Of a DNA stretch of 64,000 nucleotides, positions 33,098 to 42,041 are shown piece by piece. A model generated the notes under the pieces. The model was not told the origin of the DNA and ran no database searches. It saw nothing but the letters and a program-made list of their open reading frames with translations. The position numbers and the translations under genes are program-made. This DNA is from Nocardia abscessus NBRC 100374. GTDB taxonomy: Bacteria > Actinomycetota > Actinomycetes > Mycobacteriales > Mycobacteriaceae. Where the stretch lies: the NCBI RefSeq assembly GCF_000308455.1, contig NZ_BAFP01000113.1, positions 1-64,000 of the forward strand, read 5' to 3'. Each line of letters starts with the position of its first letter. Position 1 is the stretch's first letter.

Positions 33098-34024
33098 ATG
33101 TCTGCTGGTGGTGGCAAGAAGGCGATCGTCGCGGCGTTGACTGCGAACGCGGGGATCGCCGCGGCGAAGTTCGTCGGTGCGGCGATCACCGGCTCGGGGT
33201 CGATGCTCGCCGAGGCCGTGCACTCCGTAGCCGACACGGGCAACCAGGGACTGCTCCTGCTGGGGCAGCGGCGCGCCGCCAAGGAAGCGACCGAGCTGCA
33301 CCCGTTCGGGTACGCGCGCAACCGGTACTTCTATTCGTTCATCGTGGCGCTGGTGCTGTTCACCCTCGGGTCGGGTTACGCCATCTACGAGGGCATCCAC
33401 AAGATCCAGCATCCGGAAGAGCTGACTTCGCCGATCGTGGCGATCGTCATCCTGGTGATCGCGATCGCCTTGGAGGTCTACAGCTTCACCACTGCCGTGC
33501 GCGAGTCCGCGCCGCTGAAGGGTGAGGCCGGCTGGTGGCAGTTCATCCGTAATTCGCGCAGCCCGGAACTTCCGGTGGTTCTGCTGGAGGACACCGGCGC
33601 GCTGGTCGGCCTGATCCTGGCGCTCTCGGGCGTCGGCCTGACCATGATCACCCACGACCCGATCTGGGACGGGGTCGGCACGCTGGCCATCGGCGGGCTG
33701 CTCGGCGTCATCGCCGTCGTGCTGATCGTGGAGATGCAGAGCCTGCTGATCGGTGAGGGCGCCACACCGGAGGAGAACGGGAAGATCCGCGCGAACCTGG
33801 TGGACGACACCCGCATCGATCGGGTGATCCACCTCAAGACCCAATACCTCGGCCCGGAGGAACTGCTCGTGGCGGCGAAGGTCGGCGTGGTCCCCGGCCT
33901 GGACGTCGCGGCGATCGCGAACGCCATCGACGACGCCGAGGCCCGCGTCCGCGCGGCGGTCCCCGCGGCACGCGTCATCTACCTCGAACCCGATCTGTAC
34001 CGCACCGAACCCGCCAAGGGATAG
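33098..34024 (+). CDS. Cation diffusion facilitator family transporter
   Basis: This 308-residue membrane protein of the CDF family exports divalent metals such as zinc, cobalt or iron in exchange for protons. Six hydrophobic segments are visible. Transmembrane helix 2 holds AEAVHSVADTGNQ with the HxxxD metal pair, and helix 5 has EDTGALVGL in place of a second HxxxD. HPFGYARNRYFYSF is the conserved loop after helix 2. The cytoplasmic end (residues about 215-308) fits the dimerisation domain. ATG 33098 lies behind GAGAGGA. A TAGTCT box at 33053 may be its -10. It is convergent with the next gene. Confidence 0.9.
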   Translation: MSAGGGKKAIVAALTANAGIAAAKFVGAAITGSGSMLAEAVHSVADTGNQGLLLLGQRRAAKEATELHPFGYARNRYFYSFIVALVLFTLGSGYAIYEGIHKIQHPEELTSPIVAIVILVIAIALEVYSFTTAVRESAPLKGEAGWWQFIRNSRSPELPVVLLEDTGALVGLILALSGVGLTMITHDPIWDGVGTLAIGGLLGVIAVVLIVEMQSLLIGEGATPEENGKIRANLVDDTRIDRVIHLKTQYLGPEELLVAAKVGVVPGLDVAAIANAIDDAEARVRAAVPAARVIYLEPDLYRTEPAKG

Positions 34025-34070
34025 GTCCTCGCGGACCGGAGCAGTTCCCTCGCACGGCGCCAGGGTCCGT

Positions 34071-34087
34071 GCCGGGAGGATCCCGGC
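34071..34087. terminator. Short hairpin between convergent genes
   Basis: GCCGGGA-GGA-TCCCGGC is a perfect 7-base stem with a three-base loop between the CDF gene (plus) and the FAD oxidoreductase (minus). It is a plausible shared terminator. Confidence 0.45.
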
Positions 34088-34097
34088 CGGATGGTTC

Positions 34098-35567
34098 TCA
34101 GCGGTGCTGGGTAGCGGGGGTACGCAAGAGGTCGAGCGGATCGGTGCGGATATCGAAGCGATCGCGCAGAGCGTGGCGCGCGGCATGCAATCCGCTCATG
34201 CCGTGCACCCCGGGGCCCGGTGGGGTGGCGGACGAGCACAGGTAGACACCGGGGATCGGTGTGGCGTAAGGGTTCCAGCGCGGGGTGGGGCGGAACGCGA
34301 ACTGGCGCAGGGTCATCGCTCCAGCGGAGATGTCGCCGCCGATGTAGTTGGCGTTGTGCGAGGGCATTTCAGCGGCGGTGATCACATTCTTGGCCACGAT
34401 CAGATCGCGGAATCCCGGCGCGAATCGCTCGACCTGGGCGATCACTTCCTCGCTGACATCGCGGGTGGAGCCGTTGGGGACGTGGGCGTAGGTGTAATAG
34501 GTGTGGCCGCCCGCGGGTGCGCGGGTGGAGTCGACCACGCCGGGCTGGATAGTCAGCACATAGGGCCGCTCGGCGTGTCGCCCCATGGCCACGGCATGCT
34601 CGGCGGCCATGGCCTCGGCGCGAGTGCCGATCACGTGCACCGTTCCGGCCAGCGCACAGCCCTCGGCTTGCCACGGCACCGGACCGGAGAGCGCGAAGTC
34701 GATCTTGCAGGCCGCGCCACCGTAGCGGAAACGCCGCAGCCGCTTCGCGTATCGGGCGGGCAACCGGTGCTCGGCGATCCGCAGCAGTTCGGCAGGGGCG
34801 AGGTCGAGCAGAACGGCGCGGGCATCGGCGAATTCATCCAACGAGTCGACCCGGTGCCCGGTGTGCACCCGGCCGCCGAGGCGTTCGAGTTCGGCGATGA
34901 GGGCATCGGGAATCGCCTGACTGCCGCCGCGCGGAATCACCCAGCCCCCGACATGGGCCAGTGTGCCGAGCAGCAATGCCGCGCCCGCGGCCGTGACGGC
35001 CCGCGGCGGAATGATCGCGTGGGTGGCGATGCCGGTCAGCAGGGCGGGTGCGACCTGTTCGCGGAACCTGACGTTCCACAGCGGCGAGCCCTGTTCCAGC
35101 GTGCGCAGGCCGAAACGGATCGCGGTCGCGAGCCCGGACGGGACGCGCCGCAGATCCGACATCGCGATGTCGACCACGTCCGGCCAGTGCCGCACCAGCG
35201 GTGCGAACAGCTTGCGCCAGGCCGGACCGTCCGGACCGAGGTCATCGACCGTCCGTTCCAGGTCCCGCCAGGCCAGTCCGGCCACGCCGCCGTCGAGCGG
35301 ATGCGCGTAGGAGACCTCCGGCGCGAGCAGGTCGACGCCGTGCGCGGTCAGGTCGAACGCGCGGAACACCGGGGACGCCGCCGCCATCGGATGCGCGCCC
35401 GCGCACACGTCGTGCCGATAACCCGGCAGGGTCAGCTCGGCCGTGCGGGATCCGCCCCCGGCCGTCGGCTCGGCCTCGTAGACCTCCACGGCGAGCCCCG
35501 CTCTGGCCAGAATCACCGCGGCGGCGAGCCCGTTCGGTCCCGAGCCGACCACAACCACATCAGCCAT
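34098..35567 (-). CDS. FAD-dependent oxidoreductase of the phytoene desaturase/amine oxidase class
   Basis: This 489-residue flavoprotein has an N-terminal Rossmann motif VVVGSGPNGLAAAVILARAG with the acidic residue in EVYEAE. Next come the CrtI-type GGSRTAEL and PRGGSQAIPDAL, and near the C-terminus PGVYLCSSATPPGPGVHGMSGLHAA, the FAD-closing segment. Such proteins act on isoprenoid or carotenoid substrates, but no carotenoid genes are near, so the substrate is unknown. It starts at ATG 35567 and ends 74 bases from the convergent CDF gene. Upstream lies a broken TetR gene. Confidence 0.85.
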   Translation of the reverse strand: MADVVVVGSGPNGLAAAVILARAGLAVEVYEAEPTAGGGSRTAELTLPGYRHDVCAGAHPMAAASPVFRAFDLTAHGVDLLAPEVSYAHPLDGGVAGLAWRDLERTVDDLGPDGPAWRKLFAPLVRHWPDVVDIAMSDLRRVPSGLATAIRFGLRTLEQGSPLWNVRFREQVAPALLTGIATHAIIPPRAVTAAGAALLLGTLAHVGGWVIPRGGSQAIPDALIAELERLGGRVHTGHRVDSLDEFADARAVLLDLAPAELLRIAEHRLPARYAKRLRRFRYGGAACKIDFALSGPVPWQAEGCALAGTVHVIGTRAEAMAAEHAVAMGRHAERPYVLTIQPGVVDSTRAPAGGHTYYTYAHVPNGSTRDVSEEVIAQVERFAPGFRDLIVAKNVITAAEMPSHNANYIGGDISAGAMTLRQFAFRPTPRWNPYATPIPGVYLCSSATPPGPGVHGMSGLHAARHALRDRFDIRTDPLDLLRTPATQHR

Positions 35568-35576
35568 GCCCCCACG

Positions 35577-35836
35577 CTACCGGCCGACCGGCCTTCGACT
35601 TGCTCGCCGACACCACCACCGCGCCGCCGACTCGCCGAGCTCGGCGAAGCCCTGTTCCGCGCCCGCCGACTTTCCCGCGAAGTGGCTGTAGAGCACGGGT
35701 TGGCTGTCTTCGATCCGCTCGGCGAGGCCGTGCACGGTCACCGCCTCGCAGCCATGGGCTTCGGCGAGTTCGTGTGCGGTCTCGATGATGCGCTGCGTTC
35801 GGCCCGCTCGCGTTCCTTGCGCGTCTGAGCGCTCAT
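35577..35836 (-). pseudogene. TetR-family regulator remnant (frameshifted and truncated)
   Basis: Read from ATG 35836 on the minus strand, the sequence begins MSAQTRKERERAER and then must shift frame to continue as a TetR helix-turn-helix: QRIIETAHELAEAHGCEAVTV, HGLAERIED and QPVLYSHFAGKS. After this the conserved region is interrupted by a short deletion, continues for a few residues (GFAELGES), and ends in unrelated sequence with a stop at 35577. The C-terminal ligand-binding domain of about 120 residues is missing. Two palindromes at 35845 and 35896 upstream are its probable former operators. Confidence 0.8.
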
Positions 35837-35844
35837 GCCCAAAT

Positions 35845-35859
35845 TCTAGCGCCGCTAGA
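35845..35859. promoter_or_regulatory. Palindromic operator 1 of the TetR/DUF4267 intergenic region
   Basis: TCTAGCG-C-CGCTAGA is a perfect 7-base inverted repeat nine bases upstream of the broken TetR start. It shares the core TCTAGCGNCGCTAGA with the second site at 35896. Confidence 0.7.
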
Positions 35860-35895
35860 CAATCTATCGAAGCTCTATTAAGCTCTCACTATCAG

Positions 35896-35912
35896 ATCTA
35901 GCGTCGCTAGAT
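35896..35912. promoter_or_regulatory. Palindromic operator 2 of the TetR/DUF4267 intergenic region
   Basis: ATCTAGCG-T-CGCTAGAT is a perfect 8-base inverted repeat 34 bases before the DUF4267 start. Its match to the site at 35845 indicates a dedicated regulator site pair controlling the divergent genes. Confidence 0.75.
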
Positions 35913-35945
35913 ATCGGAGCGGAACTTAACAGTAGGAGTGCCACC

Positions 35946-36371
35946 ATGACCTTCTCCCGCATCGCCACCGTCCAGTCCCTGATCGGCGCCGCGTTCATCC
36001 TCTACATCGGGATCAGCTACCTGTTCGCGCCCGACACCATCGCTCCCGGCTTCGGCCTTCCCGCCTGGCCCGACGGTGACGCGGCGGCGTTCATGAACCT
36101 CAAAGGCGTGCGGGACACCGTCTTCGGTGTGTTGATCCTGGTCCTGCTCGGCCTGCGGCAGCGGTACGCGCTCGGCATCGTGACCTTGGTCGTCGCGCTC
36201 GTGCCGATCGGCGACATGCTCACCGTGCTCAGCTGGCACGGTTCGGCCGCCGCGGCTTTCGGCATCCACGGCCTGACCGCCGCCCTGGTCGCGCTGACCG
36301 GTGCGCTCTTGATCCGCGAGCACAGCCTCGGCAAGGGCCGCACGACTGCGTCGGTCGCCGTGACCGCCTGA
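35946..36371 (+). CDS. DUF4267 small membrane protein
   Basis: This 141-residue protein has four hydrophobic segments (starting near residues 8, 57, 77 and 103) and matches the DUF4267 family in length and in the GISYLFAPDTIAPGFGLP segment after the first helix. It begins at ATG 35946 behind AGGAG. In relatives such genes are commonly divergent from a TetR repressor, as here, but the adjacent repressor is broken, so the gene may now be expressed constitutively. The function is unknown; it acts in the cytoplasmic membrane. Confidence 0.8.
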   Translation: MTFSRIATVQSLIGAAFILYIGISYLFAPDTIAPGFGLPAWPDGDAAAFMNLKGVRDTVFGVLILVLLGLRQRYALGIVTLVVALVPIGDMLTVLSWHGSAAAAFGIHGLTAALVALTGALLIREHSLGKGRTTASVAVTA

Positions 36372-36524
36372 CGAGGCTGCGGTGCGGCGGATCTCTCGAC
36401 CGCGCCCGCGTCGCCACGGAACTCGCCTCGCAGCGATCCGGATCACTCTCACCGGACCGCCGACGACTTTCGGGAGTTCGCTCCGTCATCACCATCGAAC
36501 GCACGACGAGCAAGGAGATCGACC

Positions 36525-36740
36525 ATGGCGACCAAGCCGCACGGCCCCGCGTCCTACTTCCCCTCCATCGAGGCCAAGTACGGCCGCGCCGTCGAGGAGT
36601 GGAAGGCCGCCATGCGCGACACCGGCCTGACCTCGCACAAGGACCTCGTCGAATGGCTGAAGACCGAGCACGGATTCGGGCACGGCCACGCCAACGCGCT
36701 CACCCAGCACCACCTGCACCCGGAGAAGTGGGCGGCCTGA
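36525..36740 (+). CDS. DUF4287 domain protein
   Basis: This 71-residue soluble protein of the DUF4287 family contains SYFPSIEAKYGRAVEEWKA, followed by HKDLVEWLKTEHGFGHGHANAL, the two conserved helices of the domain. Its start at ATG 36525 follows AAGGAGATCG. It ends in QHHLHPEKWAA. Members occur alone or fused to DUF5655 in many bacteria, and none has a defined biochemical role that I know of. It is followed by a strong terminator hairpin. Confidence 0.82.
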   Translation: MATKPHGPASYFPSIEAKYGRAVEEWKAAMRDTGLTSHKDLVEWLKTEHGFGHGHANALTQHHLHPEKWAA

Positions 36741-36748
36741 CCCGGACG

Positions 36749-36785
36749 CCACGAAGGGCCCGCAGATCCCGCGAGCCCTTCGTGG
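36749..36785. terminator. Terminator hairpin between DUF4287 and the dicarboxylate transporter
   Basis: CCACGAAGGGC (36749-36759) pairs perfectly with GCCCTTCGTGG (36775-36785). It lies eight bases after the DUF4287 stop and between convergent genes. Confidence 0.7.
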
Positions 36786-36848
36786 TACGCCGGGCTGCTG
36801 TCACCCGGCCCGGCGCTGCGCCGCGGACGGACTTCGCCCGGCCGCGCC

Positions 36849-38213
36849 CTAAACCTTGACCAGATCGATGGTCTCGGCCTCTTGCGTGAGCGGCGCCCCC
36901 GGCGTCCCGTGGTCGTCGTCGACCATGGTCCGCTCGTCGAAAGGCATCTTGCGATCGAGCACTTCGCGCACCCGGTCCACGTCGACGGTCTTGGTCCAGG
37001 TGCCGATCAGCACCGTGGCGACCGCGTTGCCGGAGAAGTTGGTCAGCGCCCGCGCCTCCGACATGAAGCGGTCGATGCCGACGATCAGGCCGACGCCGTC
37101 GAGGAGTTCGGGCCGATGGCTCTGCAATCCGCCCGCCAGTGTGGCCAGACCCGCGCCGGTGACGCCCGCGGCGCCCTTGGAGGCGATGATCATGAACAGC
37201 AGCAGCCCGAGTTGCTCGCCGATGGACAGCGGCTTGCCCATCGCCTCGGCGATGAACAGCGACGCCATGGTCAGGTAGATGGCGGTGCCGTCCAGGTTGA
37301 ACGAATACCCGGTCGGCACGACGACGCCCACGGTCGAGCGCTGCACGCCCATGTGGTCCATCTTCGCGATCAGCCGTGGCAGCGCCGATTCCGACGACGA
37401 GGTCGCGACGATCAGCAGGTACTCCCGAGCGAGGTAGCGGACCAGCTTGAAGATCGACACCCGCGAGACGCTCCACAGCAGCACGCCGAGCACACCGAAG
37501 ACGAAAACCAGGCAGGTGAGGTAGAACGCGACCATCAGCGTGCCCAGCTTCACCACCGCGTCCAGGCCCGTCTTGCCGACCACGTTCGCGATCGCGCCGA
37601 ACGCGCCGATCGGCGCCAGCCACAGGATCATCACCAGGATCCGGAACACGAGTTTCTGCAGCAGCGCCACGCCGCGCACGATCGGCTCGCCCGCCGTGCC
37701 CATGGCCTGCACGGCGAAACCGACCAGCAGCGCGACGAACAGCGCCTGCAGGACATTGCCGGTGGTCAGCGAGGACAGCAGCGTGGACGGGACGATGTTC
37801 TGGACGAATTCCCAGGTGCCGCCCGCGCTGTGCGCGGTGCCGGCCAGGTCGTGACCGGCTTTGGTCGACTTGGCGATATTCAGTCCGGTGCCGGGTTGCA
37901 GCAGATTGCCGACGACGAGACCGATCCCGAGCGCGATGGTCGACATGATCAGGAAGTAGCCGATGGCCAGACCGCCGACCTTGCCGACGGTGGCCGCGGC
38001 GCGCACCGAGCCGATCCCGAGCACGATCGTGCAGAAGATGACCGGAGCGATCATCATCTTGATGAGGTTGACGAAGATGGTCCCCAGCGGAGCGAACGAC
38101 TGCGCGACGCCGGGGGCCAGCCAGCCGACGACGACGCCCGCGACCACCGCGACGATGACGGCCAGATAGAGCCAATGGGTGCGGTCGTGCCGCGTTCGAG
38201 CCGAGTCGCTCAT
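36849..38213 (-). CDS. dctA: C4-dicarboxylate:cation symporter (DctA/DAACS family)
   Basis: This 454-residue secondary transporter of the dicarboxylate/amino acid:cation symporter family imports succinate, fumarate, malate or related acids. Signature segments are TIFVNLIKMMIAPVIFCTI, the serine-rich re-entrant loop TSSSESALPRL, GYSFNLDGTAIYLT (the NMDGT-type motif), and FMSEARALTNFSGNAVATVL. About eight membrane helices are seen. ATG 38213 is chosen, with GAAGGGAAA upstream. It is divergent from a CitA/DcuS-type sensor and regulator, which very likely control it in response to the extracellular acid. Confidence 0.92.
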   Translation of the reverse strand: MSDSARTRHDRTHWLYLAVIVAVVAGVVVGWLAPGVAQSFAPLGTIFVNLIKMMIAPVIFCTIVLGIGSVRAAATVGKVGGLAIGYFLIMSTIALGIGLVVGNLLQPGTGLNIAKSTKAGHDLAGTAHSAGGTWEFVQNIVPSTLLSSLTTGNVLQALFVALLVGFAVQAMGTAGEPIVRGVALLQKLVFRILVMILWLAPIGAFGAIANVVGKTGLDAVVKLGTLMVAFYLTCLVFVFGVLGVLLWSVSRVSIFKLVRYLAREYLLIVATSSSESALPRLIAKMDHMGVQRSTVGVVVPTGYSFNLDGTAIYLTMASLFIAEAMGKPLSIGEQLGLLLFMIIASKGAAGVTGAGLATLAGGLQSHRPELLDGVGLIVGIDRFMSEARALTNFSGNAVATVLIGTWTKTVDVDRVREVLDRKMPFDERTMVDDDHGTPGAPLTQEAETIDLVKV

Positions 38214-38335
38214 AGCGAGGATTTCCCTTCGAGAGGTACCGAAGCGAGGTGGCTGACGCTCGCCAGGCAGAATGATGGTCGGCTGGGTGATCCTGGTCAC
38301 TGTTTGGTGCATTACGTTCAGCGGAGGAAGAGCTT

Positions 38336-39904
38336 GTGAGACGCGGTCGGCTCTCCCTCGCCGGTCAGGCATTCGTCTTCCAGTTGGTCGTGCTCGCGGT
38401 GATGATCGCGATCGGCGTGGTGCTCGCCGTGCTGGACGCCAGGCACGACAGCGACGTCACCACCACCCGCGAGGTCACCGACGTCGCGGTGAGTGTCGCC
38501 GACGCGCCCTCCACCGTGGCGGCGATCGGCGCGGCCGATCCGACGGCGCTGTTGCAGCCGGTCACCGAGGAGATCCGCCGCGAGACCGGCATGGACTTCA
38601 TCGTGGTCATGGCGCCGGACCGGACGCGCTACACGCACCCCAACCCGGCCATGATCGGGCTGCCGTTCAGCGGCACCATCGATCGCGCGCTGGCGGGTGA
38701 GACTTTCACCGAGACCTTCACCGGCACCCTCGGCCCCTCCATCCGGGCGGTGACTCCGGTCTACGACGACGGGCGGATCGTGGCCCTGGTCTCCGCGGGC
38801 GTCACCCGCGCGAAGATCGGCGAACAGGTCGCCACCCAGCTCTCGGTGATCCTCGGCGTCGCGGGTGCCGGGCTCGTGCTGGCCGCCGGCGGATCGTTCC
38901 TGCTCAGCCGCAGGCTGCGGCGGCAGACGCACGGCCTGGCGCCCGACGAGCTGCGCGCGATGTACGAGCACCACGACGCCGTCCTGCACTCGGTGCACGA
39001 GGGTCTGGTGGTGTTCGGGCCGTCCGGGGAGGACGCCGAGGTGGTCAACGACGAGGCGCGCCGCCTGCTCGACCTGCCCGCGGGCGACGTCCGGCGCAGC
39101 GACCTTCCACTGTCGCTGCAGCGGATGAGCTGGGGCACCGTCCGCGACGAGATGCACGTGACCACCGACCGGATCCTGCTGGTCAACCAGGACACCGTCT
39201 CGTGGGAGGGCAGGCCGATCGGCACGGTGATGACCATTCGCGACCACACCGAATTGCAGGCGGTGATGGGCGAACTCGACTCCGTGCGCAGTTTCGCGGC
39301 GTCGTTGCAGGCGCAGGCACACGAGTCCGCGAACCGGCTGCACACCGTGGTCACCATGGTGGAGCTGGGCCACCACCGGGAGGCCGTCGAGTTCGCCACC
39401 GCGGAACTCGAGCTGTCCCAGTCGCTGATCGATCGGCTGTTCGCCGCGGTGGGTGCTCCCGCGCTGGCCGCTCTGCTGCTCGGCAAGGTGAACCAGGCGG
39501 CCGAACGCGGCATCGAGCTGACGATCACCGACGACACCGCCCTGGACTCGGTGGATCCGCTGTCGCCGCACGAAACCGTCACGCTGGTCGGCAATCTCGT
39601 CGACAACGCGATCGATGCCGCGGCGGGCAACGCGTCGGGCTGGGTGGAAGTCACCCTGCGCCACCAGCGGGCGGACGTCGCGAACGAGTCGCTCCACATC
39701 CGGATCGCCGACAGCGGCCCCGGCATGTCGGCGGAGATGTTCGCGCGCGCGTCCCAGCGCGGCTATTCGACCAAAGCCGACCACCACGGGCTCGGTCTCG
39801 CGCTGGTCCACCGGCTGGTGGCCCGCCACGGGGGAAGCATCCGCACCCAACGGGATCCCGAAAGCGCGGTGACCGTGACGATTCCACGAAAGGAAGCGCG
39901 ATGA
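38336..39904 (+). CDS. CitA/DcuS-family sensor histidine kinase
   Basis: This 522-residue membrane kinase has an N-terminal helix (about 10-32), a periplasmic-type PAS/Cache sensor (TGMDFIVVMAPDRTRYTHPN and GSIRAV-like TLGPSIRAVTPVYDDGRIV), a second helix (about 175-195), a cytoplasmic PAS, and a kinase core. The phosphoacceptor is H329 in AQAHESANRLHTVV, which fits the HExxNxLH box of the family. The ATPase domain has GNLVDNAIDAA and DHHGLGLALVHRL. GTG 38336 lies behind GGAGG. It overlaps its regulator by ATGA and is divergent from dctA, which indicates dicarboxylate sensing. Confidence 0.92.
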   Translation: MRRGRLSLAGQAFVFQLVVLAVMIAIGVVLAVLDARHDSDVTTTREVTDVAVSVADAPSTVAAIGAADPTALLQPVTEEIRRETGMDFIVVMAPDRTRYTHPNPAMIGLPFSGTIDRALAGETFTETFTGTLGPSIRAVTPVYDDGRIVALVSAGVTRAKIGEQVATQLSVILGVAGAGLVLAAGGSFLLSRRLRRQTHGLAPDELRAMYEHHDAVLHSVHEGLVVFGPSGEDAEVVNDEARRLLDLPAGDVRRSDLPLSLQRMSWGTVRDEMHVTTDRILLVNQDTVSWEGRPIGTVMTIRDHTELQAVMGELDSVRSFAASLQAQAHESANRLHTVVTMVELGHHREAVEFATAELELSQSLIDRLFAAVGAPALAALLLGKVNQAAERGIELTITDDTALDSVDPLSPHETVTLVGNLVDNAIDAAAGNASGWVEVTLRHQRADVANESLHIRIADSGPGMSAEMFARASQRGYSTKADHHGLGLALVHRLVARHGGSIRTQRDPESAVTVTIPRKEAR

Positions 39905-40605
39905 TCCGTGTGCTGATCGTCGAGGACGAGCCGCTGATCGCCGAGGCGCACCGCGCCTATGTGGAGCGCATCGCCGGATTCACCCCCGTCGGTGTCGCCC
40001 ATACCGGACGCGAGGCGATGCGCGCCGCCGCCGACGCCGCGGCCGAGGGCACGCCGATCGATCTGGTGCTGATGGACATCGGCCTGCCGGACGCCAGCGG
40101 GCTCGACGTCGCGGCCGCGCTGACCGGCTTGGCGCCGCGCCCGGACGTCATCGCCATCACCTCCGCGCGGGACCTGGCCTTGGTGCGCACCGCCGTGTCG
40201 CACGGCGTCGTGCTGTACCTGCTGAAGCCGTTCACCTTCGCCGCGTTCCGCGACAAGCTGGATCGCTATCGCGAGTTCCGCACCGCGCTTCCGGCCGGCG
40301 AGAGCGCCATCTCCCAGCACGACATCGACCGGGCGTTGAGCGCGCTGCGCACCCCGGACCAGCGCGCCGCCACCCCGAAGGGCGTCGCGCCGCAGACTCT
40401 CGACGAGATCTCCCGCACGGTGCGCGCTGCCGAGGGCGAGGGCGTCACCGCCGCCGACACCGCGACCTCGATCGGGGTGTCGCGCATTACAGCCTGGCGC
40501 TACCTGGAGAAGCTGGCCGACGACGGGTTGGTCGTGCGCCGCTCGGACTACGGCAGGGCGGGACGCCCGAAGACCCGCTACGTCTGGAAGACCACGCCCG
40601 GCTGA
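39901..40605 (+). CDS. CitB/DcuR-family response regulator
   Basis: This 234-residue regulator has a receiver domain (RVLIVEDEPLIAEAHR; phospho-acceptor D59 in LMDIGLPDASG; conserved lysine in YLLKPFTFAAF) and a C-terminal helix-turn-helix (GVTAADTATSIGVSRITAWRYL in overlapping segments) of the DcuR/CitB type. It starts at ATG 39901 within the stop of the kinase. Its probable target is the dctA promoter 1.7 kb upstream. Its stop codon abuts that of the convergent P450 gene, forming TGATCA with no spacer. Confidence 0.92.
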   Translation: MIRVLIVEDEPLIAEAHRAYVERIAGFTPVGVAHTGREAMRAAADAAAEGTPIDLVLMDIGLPDASGLDVAAALTGLAPRPDVIAITSARDLALVRTAVSHGVVLYLLKPFTFAAFRDKLDRYREFRTALPAGESAISQHDIDRALSALRTPDQRAATPKGVAPQTLDEISRTVRAAEGEGVTAADTATSIGVSRITAWRYLEKLADDGLVVRRSDYGRAGRPKTRYVWKTTPG

Positions 40606-41907
40606 TCAGACCGGTTCCGGCGCGGGCGCGCGCTGACCGAGCCGCACCGGCATCAGTTCGTAGCCGTGCAGGGTGAACAGCGCGCGCCGCTTCGGCGGAC
40701 CATCCAGGCGCAGGTCGGGGAACCGCTCGAACAGGGCTTGCAGCGCGTAGACGCCCTCCATCCTGGCCAGGCTGGCCCCGAGGCAGACGTGCACGCCGCT
40801 GCTGAACGACAGGTGCTCCTTGGCGTTGTCGCGTCCGATGTCGAACCGCCCGGGATCGGCGAAGACCGCCGGGTCGCGATTGGCGCCCGCCAGCGACAGC
40901 ACCACGGTGTTGCCCGCGCGCACCCGGATACCGTCGATCTCCACGTCGGTCAGCGCGGTGCGCGCCGTGGTCTGCACCGGTGAGTCGAAGCGCAGGATCT
41001 CCTCGACCGCATTGGGCCACAGCTCCGGTTCTTCGCGCAGCCGCTCCAGTTGATCGGGATGGGCCAGCAGTTGTGCGACACCGTTGCCGATCAGGTTGAC
41101 CGTCGTCTCGAAGCCCGCGCCCATCAGCAGGCTCGCGGTGGCCTTGAGCGCGTGGGAGTCCAGCTCGCCCGCGGTGACCAGGCTGCTGAGGATGTCCTCG
41201 CCCGGCGCGCGGCGCAACCGTTCGATGTGCTGGTCGAGGTAGTCGTTCATCACCTCCATGGCCAGCAGCGCCTTGCGGTGGGCGCGCCACGGGATGCCGA
41301 CGTCCAGCAACGGCGTCATCTGATCACCCCAGTCGAGGAACCTGGTCTTGTCCTCGTCGGGGAAGCCGAGCATCTCGGAGATGATCGCGATCGGCACCTG
41401 GGAGGCGAAGGAACCGATCAGATCCGCCGTACCGTACGCGGGCAGCGCGTCCAGCAGTTCTTCGGTGACCGTCTCGACGCGGTCGCGCAGCCTGCGGATC
41501 GCGCGCGGGGTGAACGCCGAGGCGACCGGTTTGCGCATCGCCGTGTGCTCCGGCGGATCGATCACCAGCATCGACGGCGGCTCGACCGGATTCGGCGGCA
41601 GCGGGAAGCGCTCGGCCAGCTTCTGCAGGGGCTTGGGGATGTTGAAGCTCTCCGTGGTACGCACGCCGAAACGGTTGTCGCGCAGGATGGAACGGCACAG
41701 CTCGTGATCGAAGGTCGCCCACGCGATCGGGGTGCGCAGCAGCGGCCCCTGCCCGCGCAACCGCTCGATCAGCGGGTAGGGGTCGTCGAAGCCGGCGGGT
41801 CCGCCCATCAGTTCGGCGAACGGGTCGCCGCGGCGGGCCTGCAGCCGCAGGGCGAGACGAGGCGCGCCCTGCACCGACAACCAGCGGAACCAATAATGTG
41901 GCTTCAT
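40606..41907 (-). CDS. Cytochrome P450 (CYP140-like)
   Basis: This 433-residue soluble P450 carries all catalytic motifs: the I-helix MGAGFETTVN, the K-helix ExxR in EEILR, and the heme loop FSSGVHVCLGASLARME with the thiolate ligand C375. The overall sequence, especially VNLIGNGVAQLL, ANRDPAVF and the substrate-region VGIPWRAH, reminds me most of mycobacterial CYP140. The substrate is unknown. ATG 41907 is the start. No ferredoxin is adjacent. It is convergent with the response regulator with no intergenic base. Confidence 0.92.
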   Translation of the reverse strand: MKPHYWFRWLSVQGAPRLALRLQARRGDPFAELMGGPAGFDDPYPLIERLRGQGPLLRTPIAWATFDHELCRSILRDNRFGVRTTESFNIPKPLQKLAERFPLPPNPVEPPSMLVIDPPEHTAMRKPVASAFTPRAIRRLRDRVETVTEELLDALPAYGTADLIGSFASQVPIAIISEMLGFPDEDKTRFLDWGDQMTPLLDVGIPWRAHRKALLAMEVMNDYLDQHIERLRRAPGEDILSSLVTAGELDSHALKATASLLMGAGFETTVNLIGNGVAQLLAHPDQLERLREEPELWPNAVEEILRFDSPVQTTARTALTDVEIDGIRVRAGNTVVLSLAGANRDPAVFADPGRFDIGRDNAKEHLSFSSGVHVCLGASLARMEGVYALQALFERFPDLRLDGPPKRRALFTLHGYELMPVRLGQRAPAPEPV

Positions 41908-42041
41908 TGTCCAACCCCGTCGTTGTGCGATGACTCCACCGTACGGAACGCCGCCGACTTGTAAAACGTCCTCAGGTCGGATGCCGCGCCCATACCGTGG
42001 TAGGAGCCGCTACCGGGCGCCGATCGCGATCGGATCGCCGC

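Noticed and set aside
38283..38317. Operator for the dicarboxylate response regulator in the dctA/sensor intergenic region
   Set aside because: GTGA-TCCTGG-TCAC is only a 4-base inverted repeat, too short to support on sequence alone.
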